NCBI RefSeq assembly: GCF_900105335.1
Contig: NZ_LT629770.1
Coordinates: forward strand, 992,001-1,056,000
Length of the DNA: 64,000 bases
Source: Microbacterium paraoxydans
Lineage (GTDB): Bacteria; Actinomycetota; Actinomycetes; Actinomycetales; Microbacteriaceae
Direction: 5' to 3'
Within the stretch, counting starts at the first letter, position 1, and each line of letters opens with the position of its first letter. The notes beneath the pieces were generated by a model that was given only the letters and a program-made list of their open reading frames with translations, searched no databases and was not told where the DNA came from. Positions 16,359-24,767 of the stretch are shown here, one piece after another. A program made the translations under genes and the position numbers.

Positions 16359-17282
16359 ATGGGCATGCCCTCCCCGCTTCCCGTGCGCGACGGGGTCGGC
16401 GCGACCCGGCTGCACGTGCCGATGACGGGTGCGTGGCCCACCGTCGCCGCCTACATGGTCGAGCGATTCTTCCACCTCGATCCGGAGCGGCTGCTCGTGC
16501 GCTTCGACCGCGGGGAGATCGTCGCGCGCGACGGCCGGCCGCTCTCCCGGGACACGCCTCTCGGCGCCGAGGAGTTCGTCTGGTACTACCGGGAGCCTCC
16601 GGTCGAGAAGCAGATCCCGTTCACCGAGGAGATCCTGCACCAGGACGAGAATCTGGTGGTGGTGGACAAGCCGCACTTCCTCCCCACCACGCCGGGCGGC
16701 AAGTACCTGCAGAACTCCGCCCTCGTCCGGCTGCGCAATCGCCTCGGCAACCCGGATCTCACGCCCATCCACCGCCTCGACCGGGCCACGGCGGGGCTGC
16801 TGATGTTCTCCGCCCGTCCAGCCACCCGCGGCGCCTACCAGCTGCTGTTCGAGGACCGCCGTGTGGAGAAGGTGTACGAGGCGGTCTCGGCACGCCCGGC
16901 GGACTGGGATCCGTCGCGGTTCCCCCTCGTCTACCGCAACCGGATCGAGAAGCTCCGCGGTCAGGTGTGCGTGCAGGTGGATGAGGACGGCGAGCCGAAC
17001 TCCGAGACGCTCATCGAGGTCATCGCCGCCGACGATCGCGTCGTGCACACGCTTCTCCGTCCGCACAGCGGGAAGATGCACCAGCTCCGTGTGCACCTCG
17101 CCGCCCTCGGGCTCGGTATCCTCCACGACGGCTTCTACCCCGTGCTGCAGCCGGAGCGTCCGGACGACTTCACCCGCCCGCTCCAGCTCCTCGCACGCGA
17201 GCTCCGGTTCACCGATCCGCTGAGCGGGCAGGAGCGCACGTTCACCACGCGCCGGAGCCTGCAGGAGGCCCCGGCACGCTGA
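16359..17282 (+). CDS. RluA-family RNA pseudouridine synthase
   Basis: Converts specific uridines of rRNA or tRNA to pseudouridine. A short S4-like N-terminal part (VAAYMVERFFHLDPERLLVRFDRGEIVARDGRPL) precedes the catalytic domain. NLVVVDKPHFLPTTPGG opens that domain, and HRLDRATAGLLMFS contains the catalytic Asp. LRPHSGKMHQLRVHLAALGLGILHDGFYP is the conserved C-terminal signature. Length is 307 residues. Target position in RNA is not predictable. A TAGGCT hexamer at 16305-16310 could serve as the -10, giving a leader of about 40 bases. It is convergent with metI, with only six bases between stop codons. Confidence 0.93.
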   Translation: MGMPSPLPVRDGVGATRLHVPMTGAWPTVAAYMVERFFHLDPERLLVRFDRGEIVARDGRPLSRDTPLGAEEFVWYYREPPVEKQIPFTEEILHQDENLVVVDKPHFLPTTPGGKYLQNSALVRLRNRLGNPDLTPIHRLDRATAGLLMFSARPATRGAYQLLFEDRRVEKVYEAVSARPADWDPSRFPLVYRNRIEKLRGQVCVQVDEDGEPNSETLIEVIAADDRVVHTLLRPHSGKMHQLRVHLAALGLGILHDGFYPVLQPERPDDFTRPLQLLARELRFTDPLSGQERTFTTRRSLQEAPAR

Positions 17283-17288
17283 TCGACC

Positions 17289-17948
17289 TCAGCGGCGCAT
17301 GACCTTCCGCGCGAGCCGGGTGCCGAGAAGCTGCACGAGGTGCACGAACACCACGATGAGGATGATCGCCGCCCACATCACGAGCGGCTCGAACTGCCGG
17401 AAGCCGTAGATCTGCGCGAAGGCCCCGAGCCCGCCGCCGCCGATGAGTCCGGCCATCGCGGTCATGTCGATGAGCGCGACGACGATGAAGGTGTAACCGA
17501 GGATGAGCGGGCCGAGCGACTCGGGGATCGCGACGGTGAAGAGGATCCTCCACGGCCCGGCCCCCATCGCCCGCGCCGCCTCGATCACGCCCGGCGATAC
17601 GGAGACGAGATGCTGCTCGACGATACGGCCGATCGCGAACGCCGCCGCGAGACCGATGATGAACGCTCCGGCGGTGGTGCCGATGCCGCTGCCGACGACC
17701 AGGCGCGCGAACGGCTGCGCCACCGCCATGAAGATGACGAACGGGATCGGTCGGAAGAAGTTCACCACGAAGTTGATGAGCCCGGAGACGACGCGGTTCG
17801 GCATCAGTCCGCCGGGGCGCGTCACGTACAGCAGGACGCCCACGGCAAGGCCGAGGATCCCGCCGAGCACGAGCGCGAACGACGTCATGTACAGGGTCTC
17901 GAGCGCGGCCTGCCAGAACTCCGGCCACAGTTCGTTCAGACGGTCCAT
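17289..17948 (-). CDS. metI: Methionine ABC transporter permease
   Basis: The 219-residue membrane subunit of the MetNIQ importer. Five to six transmembrane helices are visible, with the BPD coupling signature EAARAMGAGPWRILFTVAIPESLGPLILGYTF around residues 120-150. The AMAGLIGGGGLGAFAQIYGF segment is typical of MetI proteins. Its ATG shares one base with the metN stop (TGATG), so translation is coupled. Substrate assignment (D/L-methionine) rests on the MetN C-terminal domain and the MetQ-type binding protein. Confidence 0.94.
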   Translation of the reverse strand: MDRLNELWPEFWQAALETLYMTSFALVLGGILGLAVGVLLYVTRPGGLMPNRVVSGLINFVVNFFRPIPFVIFMAVAQPFARLVVGSGIGTTAGAFIIGLAAAFAIGRIVEQHLVSVSPGVIEAARAMGAGPWRILFTVAIPESLGPLILGYTFIVVALIDMTAMAGLIGGGGLGAFAQIYGFRQFEPLVMWAAIILIVVFVHLVQLLGTRLARKVMRR

Positions 17949-18991
17949 CAGCGTCCCTCCTCTCCGGCGATGACGGTGACTTCGACCCGCTCCGCGATAC
18001 GCCCCAGCGCCGTGTCGATCGCCGCGCGGTCACCCCGGATGGCGAGCGTGAGGTGGCCGAACGCACGACCCCGGATGTCGTTGATCCCGCCGTAGACGAG
18101 CTCGAAGTCGAGACCCGCCGAAGCGAGGTCGAGGAACACCTGAGCCTGCGACGAGTCGCCGTCGCGGAACGACAGGGTCACCAGGCGTCCGGTGTGCCGG
18201 TCCCGCAGCACCGCGAGTTCCGACGGCGAGGGCACCCCCTTCACCACCGTGCCGACGAACCGCTGGGACGCCGGATTCCGCGGGGCGGAGAAGACATCGA
18301 AGACGTCGCCCTGCTCGATGACCCGTCCGTTCTCCATGACGGCGACGCGGGTGGCGATGGTCTGGATCACATCCATCTCGTGGGTGATGACGACGATCGT
18401 GACGCCCTGCTCCTCGTTGACGCGCTTGAGCAGGTCGAGGACCTCGTGCGTGGTCTGCGGATCGAGCGCGCTCGTCGCTTCGTCAGCGAGGAGGATGGCG
18501 GGCTTGGTGGCGAGCGCGCGGGCGATCCCGACGCGCTGCTTCTGTCCACCGGAGAGCTGCTCGGGGTACGCCTTCGCCTTGTCGGAGAGCCCCACGAACG
18601 ACAGCAGCTCGGCGACGCGCTCCTCGATATCCGGCTTCGACCAGCCGGCGAGCTTGAGCGGATACGCGATGTTGGCCTTGACGCTGCGCGACGAGAACAG
18701 GTTGAACTGCTGGAAGATCATCCCGATGCCGCCGCGCACGGCGCGCAGCTCGCTCTCCTTGAGCGCCGTGATGTCGACGCCGTCGACCGTGATGGTGCCG
18801 CGGGTGGCCGGCTCGAGCGCGTTGATGAGACGGACGAGCGTCGACTTCCCCGCACCGGAGTATCCGATGATGCCGAAGACGTCGCCCTTGTCGATGGAGA
18901 GGGTGACGTCGTCGACGGCGACGATCTCGCGATCGCCCTGGCTGCGGGAGGGGTATGTCTTGGAGACGTTCGTCAGGGTGACGATCGGCAT
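17948..18991 (-). CDS. metN: Methionine ABC transporter ATP-binding protein
   Basis: A 347-residue ATPase. N-terminal ABC domain: Walker A GYSGAGKST, Q-loop MIFQQFNLFSSRSVKAN, signature LSGGQKQRVGIARAL, Walker B ILLADEATSALD, H-loop VVITHEMDVI. The C-terminal ACT-like NIL domain (about 265-340, LVTLSFRDGDSSQAQVFLDLASAGLDFELVYGGINDIRGRAFGHLTLAIRG) is the methionine-sensing domain that causes trans-inhibition in this family. Start ATG 18991 has GGAG six bases upstream. It lies 106 bases downstream of metQ, separated by a strong hairpin. Confidence 0.95.
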   Translation of the reverse strand: MPIVTLTNVSKTYPSRSQGDREIVAVDDVTLSIDKGDVFGIIGYSGAGKSTLVRLINALEPATRGTITVDGVDITALKESELRAVRGGIGMIFQQFNLFSSRSVKANIAYPLKLAGWSKPDIEERVAELLSFVGLSDKAKAYPEQLSGGQKQRVGIARALATKPAILLADEATSALDPQTTHEVLDLLKRVNEEQGVTIVVITHEMDVIQTIATRVAVMENGRVIEQGDVFDVFSAPRNPASQRFVGTVVKGVPSPSELAVLRDRHTGRLVTLSFRDGDSSQAQVFLDLASAGLDFELVYGGINDIRGRAFGHLTLAIRGDRAAIDTALGRIAERVEVTVIAGEEGR

Positions 18992-19020
18992 GTGGTGCTC
19001 CGGTCTGGTTCTCGGGAAAC

Positions 19021-19059
19021 GGAGAATCGGGCAGCGCACGAAGCGCCACCCGATTCTCC
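19021..19059 (-). other. Strong intercistronic hairpin between metQ and metN
   Basis: On the minus strand an 11-bp perfect stem (GGAGAATCGGG / CCCGATTCTCC) closes an inner GCGC-TTCGT-GCGC hairpin, followed by CGTTTCCC. It may act as a partial terminator or a 3' stabiliser of the metQ message, giving more binding protein than transporter. Confidence 0.65.
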
Positions 19060-19097
19060 CTCATCGAACAGGGGGCGGATCACACCCCGGCGTCCGG

Positions 19098-20000
19098 TTA
19101 CTTCTCTTCGGCGTCCTTCTGAACCTTCTCCAGCGAGGCCACGAGGTCCTCGACCGGAGTACGCAGCGCCACCGCGGTGTCGCCGGAGGACTCGAGCAGC
19201 CCCGCCTGCACATCCTCGTTCGTCTGGAAGATCTCCACGAGCTTCTGGTACGTCTCGTTGTCCGCGTCCTCCGCACGCGCGGCGAAGATGTTGACGTACG
19301 GGAGGGCGTTCGGGTCCTCCGGGTCGTCCTGCGCGATCGCGTCGTCGAACGTCAGTCCGGCGTCCTCGACGAAGTCGTTGTTGATGATCGCGGCGGCGAC
19401 ATCCGGGAGCGAGGTCGGGATGAGCGCACCCTCGAGGGCCGTCACCTTCACCTTCGACTTGTCCGCGTCGATGTCGGCGAGGTCGGAGTACGGCGTGCCG
19501 CCGCTCTTGAGCTCGAGCAGACCCGCCTGCTGCAGGACGTTGAGCGCCCGTGCCTGGTTCGACGCGTCGTCGGGAACCGCGACCGTGTCGCCCTTCTTGA
19601 TGTCGTCGACGTCGTCGTACTTCGTCGAGTACAAGCCGAGCGGGTAGATGGCGGTCGAGCCGATGGGCGTGAGATCGGAGCCCGAGGCGTTGTTGTACTC
19701 CGCGAGGTACACGATGTGCTGGAACTGGTTGAGGTCGATCTCCCCCTCGGTCAGCGCCGGGTTCGGCTGCTCGTAGGACCCGAAGTCGACGAGCTCGACC
19801 GTGATGCCCTCGTCGGCGGCGGCCTCGACGAAGGGCGCCCACTGCGCGTCGCCCTTCCCGACGACACCGATCTTGACGGTCTCGTTCTCGGAGCCGCCGT
19901 CGCCGGAGCCCGCGTCGGACGAGGTGGCGCACCCGGCGAGGGCGACGAACAGCGGGACCACGGCGAGCGCGGCGAGGGCGGAGGTGGTGCGGCGGGACAT
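19098..20000 (-). CDS. metQ: Methionine-binding lipoprotein (MetQ/NlpA family)
   Basis: Substrate-binding protein of the methionine importer, 300 residues. The signal peptide ends in lipobox VALAGC, followed by a Ser/Gly-rich tether. The mature part follows the NlpA pattern: VKIGVVGKGDAQWAPF, ELVDFGSYEQPNPALTEGEIDLNQFQHIVYLAEYN, GSTAIYPLGLYSTKYDDVDDIKKGDTVAVPDDASNQARALNVLQQAGLL, and AAAIINNDFVEDAGL. Start ATG 20000 is preceded by AGGAAGGAA. It is the first gene of metQ-metN-metI. No S-box riboswitch features are recognisable in the 100 bases upstream. Confidence 0.94.
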   Translation of the reverse strand: MSRRTTSALAALAVVPLFVALAGCATSSDAGSGDGGSENETVKIGVVGKGDAQWAPFVEAAADEGITVELVDFGSYEQPNPALTEGEIDLNQFQHIVYLAEYNNASGSDLTPIGSTAIYPLGLYSTKYDDVDDIKKGDTVAVPDDASNQARALNVLQQAGLLELKSGGTPYSDLADIDADKSKVKVTALEGALIPTSLPDVAAAIINNDFVEDAGLTFDDAIAQDDPEDPNALPYVNIFAARAEDADNETYQKLVEIFQTNEDVQAGLLESSGDTAVALRTPVEDLVASLEKVQKDAEEK

Positions 20001-20102
20001 GATGAGGGGTTCCTTCCTGGCGGGACTCGACAACGTTAGGCAGGAGGGCGCGCTGTCGCGGAATCGGTATGTCACACGGCGTCACAGCCGTGCGGGATCG
20101 GG

Positions 20103-21878
20103 TCAGTCGAACTCTTCGATGCCCTGCAGACGCACCTGCTCCAGGTCGAGACGGGCGGAGATCCGGCGGACCACCATGTCGTCCACGGTGCCGGCGCCGC
20201 GGAGCCCGAGCAGGACCTCGCGCTTGCGGTCGAGCAGCGCGAGCTTGAGCCGGGTGTGTTCCTCGTGCCGCACGAGCGGCGAGCGCTGGGCGAGGTCGAC
20301 GTCGGCGGAGGTCGCGATCATCTGCAGCGTCGTGCCGTCCGTGGCCTCGGGGTCGGGGGCGGTCCCGGCCGAGACCGCGACGTCGCCTGCTTCCTCCTCC
20401 GCCGGGCGCGCCTCTCCCCCGGTGCCGTAGGGATCGGGCTGGCCGAGCATCTCGTCCAGCGCGTCGGCCTCGGCATCGATGAGCGCCTGCTCGCGCGCGA
20501 GTGTTCGGGCGTTCGCGAACTCCAGCGCCTGGTACCCCTCAGCACGCACCCGGTCGCGCACCTCCTGGCCGATGCCGTGCTCCGCGGCGAGGTCGTCGAG
20601 CGCGGCGAGGGCTGCTCCGGAGATCGCCCGCTCGGCGAGCTCGTACTCCTCGTCCTCGGCATGGTCGACCGGGAATCGCGCCCAGCGCACGAGCGCGGGA
20701 AGGAGAGGCGCCTGCACGAGGAGGCTGAGCAGGATCACCCCGGCTGTCACGAAGACGATCTCGTCACGCCCGCCCACCATGCTCCCTTCGGGGACACCGG
20801 TCGGCACCGACAGCGCGATCGCCAGCGACACCGCGCCGCGCATGCCGGCGACCGTGGACACGAGCCGGGCACGGGAGCGGGCTCCGCGGGGCGGGCGTTC
20901 GGACGGCCGCCGCTGGAACAGGGCGTTGAGGAGCTGGAACACGTACCGCACGGCGAACAGCGTCACCCACACGGCGAGCGTCACGAGCACCAGACGGCCG
21001 ATGGCGGCGGCGGAGATCTCGTGCGCGACGAACTGCACCTCGAGGCCGATGAGGACGAACAGCGCCCCGTTGAGGAGGAAGACGCCGAACGGCCACGCGG
21101 CGTCGGCCTGCCGGCGCGAAGCCGCGGTCGTCACGCGCGGCGACACCCAGGCGACGATGAGTCCGGCGACGACCACGGCGAGCACCCCGGATGCGTGGAC
21201 GAGCTCGGCGAGCAGGAAGGCGGAGAACGGCACGAGCAGCAGCGTGACGTTGATGACGATGGTGGAGGAGATGCGGCGCAGCAGCAGCGTGGCCAGGGCC
21301 GCGACCGCGATCCCCGCGGCGATTCCACCCACGTACGACACCAGCACGTCCCAGGTGACCGAGAGCGGCGTGACCTGGCCGCCCAGGGCGAGGGACACGG
21401 CGATGGCGTAGAGCACGAGCGCGGTGCCGTCGTTGGTCAGGCTCTCGGCCTTGAGCTTCATGAACATCCGACGCGGCAGCAGCCGGCCGAGGGCGGCGAC
21501 GGCCGTGGCGTCGGGCGGCGCGACCGCGGCCCCGAGGATGAGGGCGATCTCCCAGGGCATGCCGAACAGCACGCCGATGCCGGCCACCGCGAACGCAGAG
21601 GCGACGACGAGGAGGGTGCTCATCGGCACGATGTAGCGGAAGTCGCGGCGGATCGACCGCAGCGATGTCGTGAGGCTCTCCCAGAACAGCATCACCGGCA
21701 GGAACAGCAGCAGCACGGTCTCCGGCGGCAGCTGGACCTCACGCAGCGGCGGGATGAATCCCAGCGCCAGACCGAGGATGACGAGGACGAGCGGCAGCGC
21801 GAGACGCACGCGCGGGGCGATCAGGGTTCCGACGAGGATCGTGAGTCCGAGCAGGACGGTTACTTCGAGGCCTTCCAT
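20103..21878 (-). CDS. Na+/H+ antiporter, CPA1 family
   Basis: A 591-residue cation/proton antiporter. About 12 transmembrane helices occupy residues 1-410. The conserved APPDATAVAALGRLLPRRMF and ESLTNDGTALVLYA segments carry the ion-site acidic residues, and GMRGAVSLAIALSVP is the CPA1 arginine helix. A cytosolic tail of about 180 residues rich in Glu, Asp and Arg follows. ATG 21878 is chosen because TGGGAG lies five bases upstream; an in-frame TTG at 21890 is a weaker alternative. Role: sodium or pH homeostasis. The ribosome site lies inside a small hairpin (21884-21902). Confidence 0.9.
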   Translation of the reverse strand: MEGLEVTVLLGLTILVGTLIAPRVRLALPLVLVILGLALGFIPPLREVQLPPETVLLLFLPVMLFWESLTTSLRSIRRDFRYIVPMSTLLVVASAFAVAGIGVLFGMPWEIALILGAAVAPPDATAVAALGRLLPRRMFMKLKAESLTNDGTALVLYAIAVSLALGGQVTPLSVTWDVLVSYVGGIAAGIAVAALATLLLRRISSTIVINVTLLLVPFSAFLLAELVHASGVLAVVVAGLIVAWVSPRVTTAASRRQADAAWPFGVFLLNGALFVLIGLEVQFVAHEISAAAIGRLVLVTLAVWVTLFAVRYVFQLLNALFQRRPSERPPRGARSRARLVSTVAGMRGAVSLAIALSVPTGVPEGSMVGGRDEIVFVTAGVILLSLLVQAPLLPALVRWARFPVDHAEDEEYELAERAISGAALAALDDLAAEHGIGQEVRDRVRAEGYQALEFANARTLAREQALIDAEADALDEMLGQPDPYGTGGEARPAEEEAGDVAVSAGTAPDPEATDGTTLQMIATSADVDLAQRSPLVRHEEHTRLKLALLDRKREVLLGLRGAGTVDDMVVRRISARLDLEQVRLQGIEEFD

Positions 21879-21883
21879 CGCTA

Positions 21884-21902
21884 CTCCCAACAGTCGTGGG
21901 AG
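21884..21902 (-). other. Hairpin covering the antiporter ribosome-binding site
   Basis: CTCCCA - 7-nt loop - TGGGAG. On the minus-strand transcript the 3' arm TGGGAG is the Shine-Dalgarno of the antiporter gene, so folding would hide it. It could equally be a weak terminator for the upstream ABC-F gene. Confidence 0.4.
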
Positions 21903-21917
21903 AAGGATATTCCTCCG

Positions 21918-23858
21918 TCAGCCGATCTGCTCCGTGAGTTCGAACCAGCGCAGCTCCAGCTCTTCGATCTCGGCCTCCTGCGCGGTGATCGCCTTCATCC
22001 GCTCGCCGAGGCCCGCGTAGTCGGACTGGTCATGGTCGGCGAGGGCGTGCTTGGCCGCGTCGACCTGCTGCGTGAGCTTCTGGATGCGACGCTCGAGGGC
22101 GGCCGCTTCCTTCTGCGCCGCCCGGAGAGCCGCGCCGTCGAGACCGCTCGCTGCGGGGGCCGACGCCGCCGTCGAGGTCGCCGGGGCGCTCTCGACGCGC
22201 TGCCGCAGGCGCAGGTACTCGTCGACGCCGCCCGGGAGATGCCGCAGGCGCCCCGCGCCGTCCGGACCGGGAAGGATCGCGTACTGCTGATCCGTCACCC
22301 GCTCCAGGAAGTACCGGTCGTGGCTCACGACGAGGAGCGTGCCCGACCAGGAGTCGAGGAGGTCCTCGATCGCGGCGAGCATGTCGGTGTCCATGTCGTT
22401 CGTGGGCTCGTCGAGGATGAGCACGTTCGGCTGGTCGAGCAGCACCAGCAGCAGCTGCAACCGACGCTGCTGGCCACCGGAGAGATCCTTCACCGGCGTC
22501 GAGAGCTGGGCGGAGGAGAACCCGAGTCGCTCCAGGAGCTGTCCTGGCGTGAGGTCCTGCGTCTTCGACCCGGCGCCGAGCGTGTACGAGGTGCGCAGAC
22601 CCGAGATGACCACGCGCACGGGGTCGTTCCAGTGCGGCAGGAGTTCGTCGAGGCGCTGCGTGAGCGTACGGACCTGCACGGTCTTCCCGCGCTTGATCCG
22701 CCCCTCGGTGGGCTCGACCGTGCCGGAGATGAGCCCCAGGAGTGTGGACTTCCCGGCGCCGTTCACGCCGAGGATGCCCGTGCGCTCGCCCGGGGCGATC
22801 CGCCACTCCACGTCCTTGAGCACGGTCTTCCCGCCGGTCCCTGAGCCTGTCGAAGTCTGGGTCCCTGAGCCTGTCGAAGTCTGGGTCCCTGAGCCCGCCT
22901 GGGTCCCTGAGCCTGTCGAAGTCTGGGTCCCTGAGCCTGTCGAAGGGTGGGTCCCTGAGCCTGTCGAAGGGTAGGTCACCCCCACATCGAGCAGGTCGAC
23001 GACGTCCTTGCCCAGCCGCGAGACGGCGAGCGACTGCAGCGAGACCTTGTCACGGATCTCGGGCACGTCGGCGATGAGCTCGTTGGCCGCATCGATGCGG
23101 AACTTGGGCTTGCTGGTGCGGGCCGGGGCACCGCGACGCAGCCAGGCGAGCTCCTTGCGAGCGAGATTCTGCCGCTTCGCCTCGGTCGCCGCCGCCATGC
23201 GGTCGCGCTCGACCCGCTGCAGGATGTACGCCGCATAGCCGCCCTCGAAGGGCTCGACGATGCGATCGTGCACCTCCCACGTCTCGGTACAGATCTCGTC
23301 GAGGAACCACCGGTCGTGGGTCACGACGAGGAGGGCTCCGGCGTTCGCGGGCCAGCGCTTCTTGAGGTGACCGGCGAGCCAGGTGATCGCCTCGACGTCG
23401 AGGTGGTTCGTCGGCTCGTCGAGAGCGATGACGTCCCAGTCTCCGGTGAGCAGCTTCGCGAGCGACACGCGGCGGCGCTGACCGCCGGAGAGGGAGCCGA
23501 TCTGCGCGTCCCAGGGAAGGTCGGTCAGCAGCCCCTCGATCACGTCGCGGACGCGGGCGTCTCCGGCCCATTCGTGCTCGGCCATGTCGCCGACGACGGC
23601 GGCGCCGATCGTGATGTCGTCGGGGAGGGTGTCGGCCTGGTCCAGCACGCCGATGCGGGTGCCGCCGCGGACGGTCACGCGGCCGGAGTCCGGCTCCTTC
23701 GTGCCGGCGAGCATGCCGAGAAGGCTCGACTTGCCGTCGCCGTTCCGGCCGACGATGCCGATGCGGTCGCCCTCCTCGATGCCGAGGGTCACGGCGTCGA
23801 AGACGACGCGGGTCGGGTATTCGAGGTGCAGGGCTTCGGCCCCGAGAAGATGTGCCAT
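21918..23858 (-). CDS. ABC-F family ATPase (ribosome-associated, Uup/Ettn-like)
   Basis: A soluble 646-residue protein with two ABC domains and no membrane part, as in ABC-F translation factors. Domain 1: [40 protein letters not shown]. Domain 2: [37 protein letters not shown]. The interdomain linker (about 225-280) and a C-terminal coiled coil ([29 protein letters not shown]...[20 protein letters not shown]) are present. About 45 residues of STGSGTQ repeats, encoded by a tandem DNA repeat, interrupt the start of domain 2 between LLDVGVTY and [11 protein letters not shown]. The frame stays open and the motifs are intact, so the protein is probably functional. Confidence 0.9.
   Translation of the reverse strand: MAHLLGAEALHLEYPTRVVFDAVTLGIEEGDRIGIVGRNGDGKSSLLGMLAGTKEPDSGRVTVRGGTRIGVLDQADTLPDDITIGAAVVGDMAEHEWAGDARVRDVIEGLLTDLPWDAQIGSLSGGQRRRVSLAKLLTGDWDVIALDEPTNHLDVEAITWLAGHLKKRWPANAGALLVVTHDRWFLDEICTETWEVHDRIVEPFEGGYAAYILQRVERDRMAAATEAKRQNLARKELAWLRRGAPARTSKPKFRIDAANELIADVPEIRDKVSLQSLAVSRLGKDVVDLLDVGVTYPSTGSGTHPSTGSGTQTSTGSGTQAGSGTQTSTGSGTQTSTGSGTGGKTVLKDVEWRIAPGERTGILGVNGAGKSTLLGLISGTVEPTEGRIKRGKTVQVRTLTQRLDELLPHWNDPVRVVISGLRTSYTLGAGSKTQDLTPGQLLERLGFSSAQLSTPVKDLSGGQQRRLQLLLVLLDQPNVLILDEPTNDMDTDMLAAIEDLLDSWSGTLLVVSHDRYFLERVTDQQYAILPGPDGAGRLRHLPGGVDEYLRLRQRVESAPATSTAASAPAASGLDGAALRAAQKEAAALERRIQKLTQQVDAAKHALADHDQSDYAGLGERMKAITAQEAEIEELELRWFELTEQIG
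22836..22971 (-). repeat. Tandem STGSGTQ-encoding repeat array inside the ABC-F gene (6 units)
   Basis: Units beginning GGTCCCTGAGCCTGTCGAAG (plus-strand view) start at 22836, 22860, 22884, 22902, 22926 and 22950. The period is 24, with one shortened 18-base unit. All steps are multiples of three, so the host frame is kept. The same repeat occurs in tatD and hrpA. Confidence 0.92.
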
Positions 23859-23900
23859 GTCCTCTCCAGGGTAGTCGCGCCGCGTCGGACGGTCTCCCGG

Positions 23901-24677
23901 TCAGACCAGCGACGGGGCGAAGAGCTCCGGCAGCGCGGCGGTGAAGACCTCGAAGTGGCTGTACCAGACCGTGTGGGCGGCCCCGGGGATGCTGCGCACC
24001 GTCACCCCACCGTGCTCGAACCGCCGCGCGTCCTCGTCGGTGACCCAGGCACTGGGTTCTGCGCGGACGACGATGGAGCCGGGCGCGGCGGTCCAATGGC
24101 CGTCCTCCCCGCAGGAGACGGAGGCCGCGGTCGGCGGATCGAAGCGCTCGGCCGCCCGCGCCTCGACCGAGGCGTCGTCCACGGAGTAGAAGGGCCGGAG
24201 CTTGCGGAGCTCGGCGGGCGACATACGCGCGCGGCGGTCGTGCTCGTACTGCGAGATGAGAGAGGCGCGGTCCTGCCCGCCCTGAAGGGCGAGCGGCGCG
24301 TCGACGTAGACCGCGAGGGCCGGGTCGAGGCGGGGCGCGGCGGCGGCGAGCACGGTGGCGCCGAAGGAGTGCCCGACGGCGACGGCGGGCGGGGCGGTGG
24401 CCCTGTCCCCCGCGGCGGACCCTACCCCCGGAAGGAGAGCCGTATGCGCCAGAGTCTCGACGACGGCATCGGCCGCCGTCTCTACCGTGAGCTCCGGGTC
24501 ACGCGGAGAGAGGCCGTGGCCCGGCAGATCGAGCGCAAGCACGCGGAAGCCGCGTTCCACGAGCAGCGGGACCACGCGGTGCCAGCTCTCGGCGGACCCC
24601 ATCATGCCGTGCAGCAGCACGGCGACACGGTCGCCCTCCCCGGCTTCGATGACGTTCAGGAGCACGGAGCCAGTCAA
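23901..24677 (-). CDS. Alpha/beta hydrolase
   Basis: A 258-residue hydrolase with the classical fold. The oxyanion segment is AVLLHGMMGSAESWH, then ALDLPGHGLSPRD, then the nucleophile elbow VGHSFG (Ser near 104). The catalytic His is in IPGAAHTVWYSH near 235. A lid region (about 125-190) is moderately long. Substrate unknown. The start is uncertain: TTG 24677 gives this length, and an in-frame GTG at 24665 would remove four residues. It is divergent from the HNH gene. Confidence 0.82.
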   Translation of the reverse strand: MTGSVLLNVIEAGEGDRVAVLLHGMMGSAESWHRVVPLLVERGFRVLALDLPGHGLSPRDPELTVETAADAVVETLAHTALLPGVGSAAGDRATAPPAVAVGHSFGATVLAAAAPRLDPALAVYVDAPLALQGGQDRASLISQYEHDRRARMSPAELRKLRPFYSVDDASVEARAAERFDPPTAASVSCGEDGHWTAAPGSIVVRAEPSAWVTDEDARRFEHGGVTVRSIPGAAHTVWYSHFEVFTAALPELFAPSLV

Positions 24678-24722
24678 CCACGGTCGTTATCCTTTCGTGA
24701 TACGACTTTCGGCCAGATTCCT

Positions 24723-24738
24723 TCGAATCTTCGTTCGA
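24723..24738. promoter_or_regulatory. LexA-like SOS box upstream of the HNH gene
   Basis: TCGAATCTTCGTTCGA matches the actinobacterial LexA consensus TCGAAC-N4-GTTCGA at 11 of 12 defined positions. It sits 29 bases before the HNH start codon and is flanked symmetrically (TTCGAA on both sides). Confidence 0.65.
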
Positions 24739-24767
24739 ATGTCGGTGGTCGATGATGGACTGGCGCC

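Noticed and set aside
20001..20102. S-box or other methionine riboswitch upstream of metQ
   Set aside because: Only a weak 6-bp hairpin (20075-20092) is visible; none of the conserved S-box core elements is present.
20256..22844. An 862-codon open frame on the plus strand across the antiporter and ABC-F genes
   Set aside because: Composition is His/Arg/Glu/Gly-rich with no motif, and it is antisense to two well-supported genes.
22836..22971. Possible CRISPR array from regular repeats
   Set aside because: Repeats are directly adjacent with no unique spacers, lie inside a gene, and there are no cas genes.
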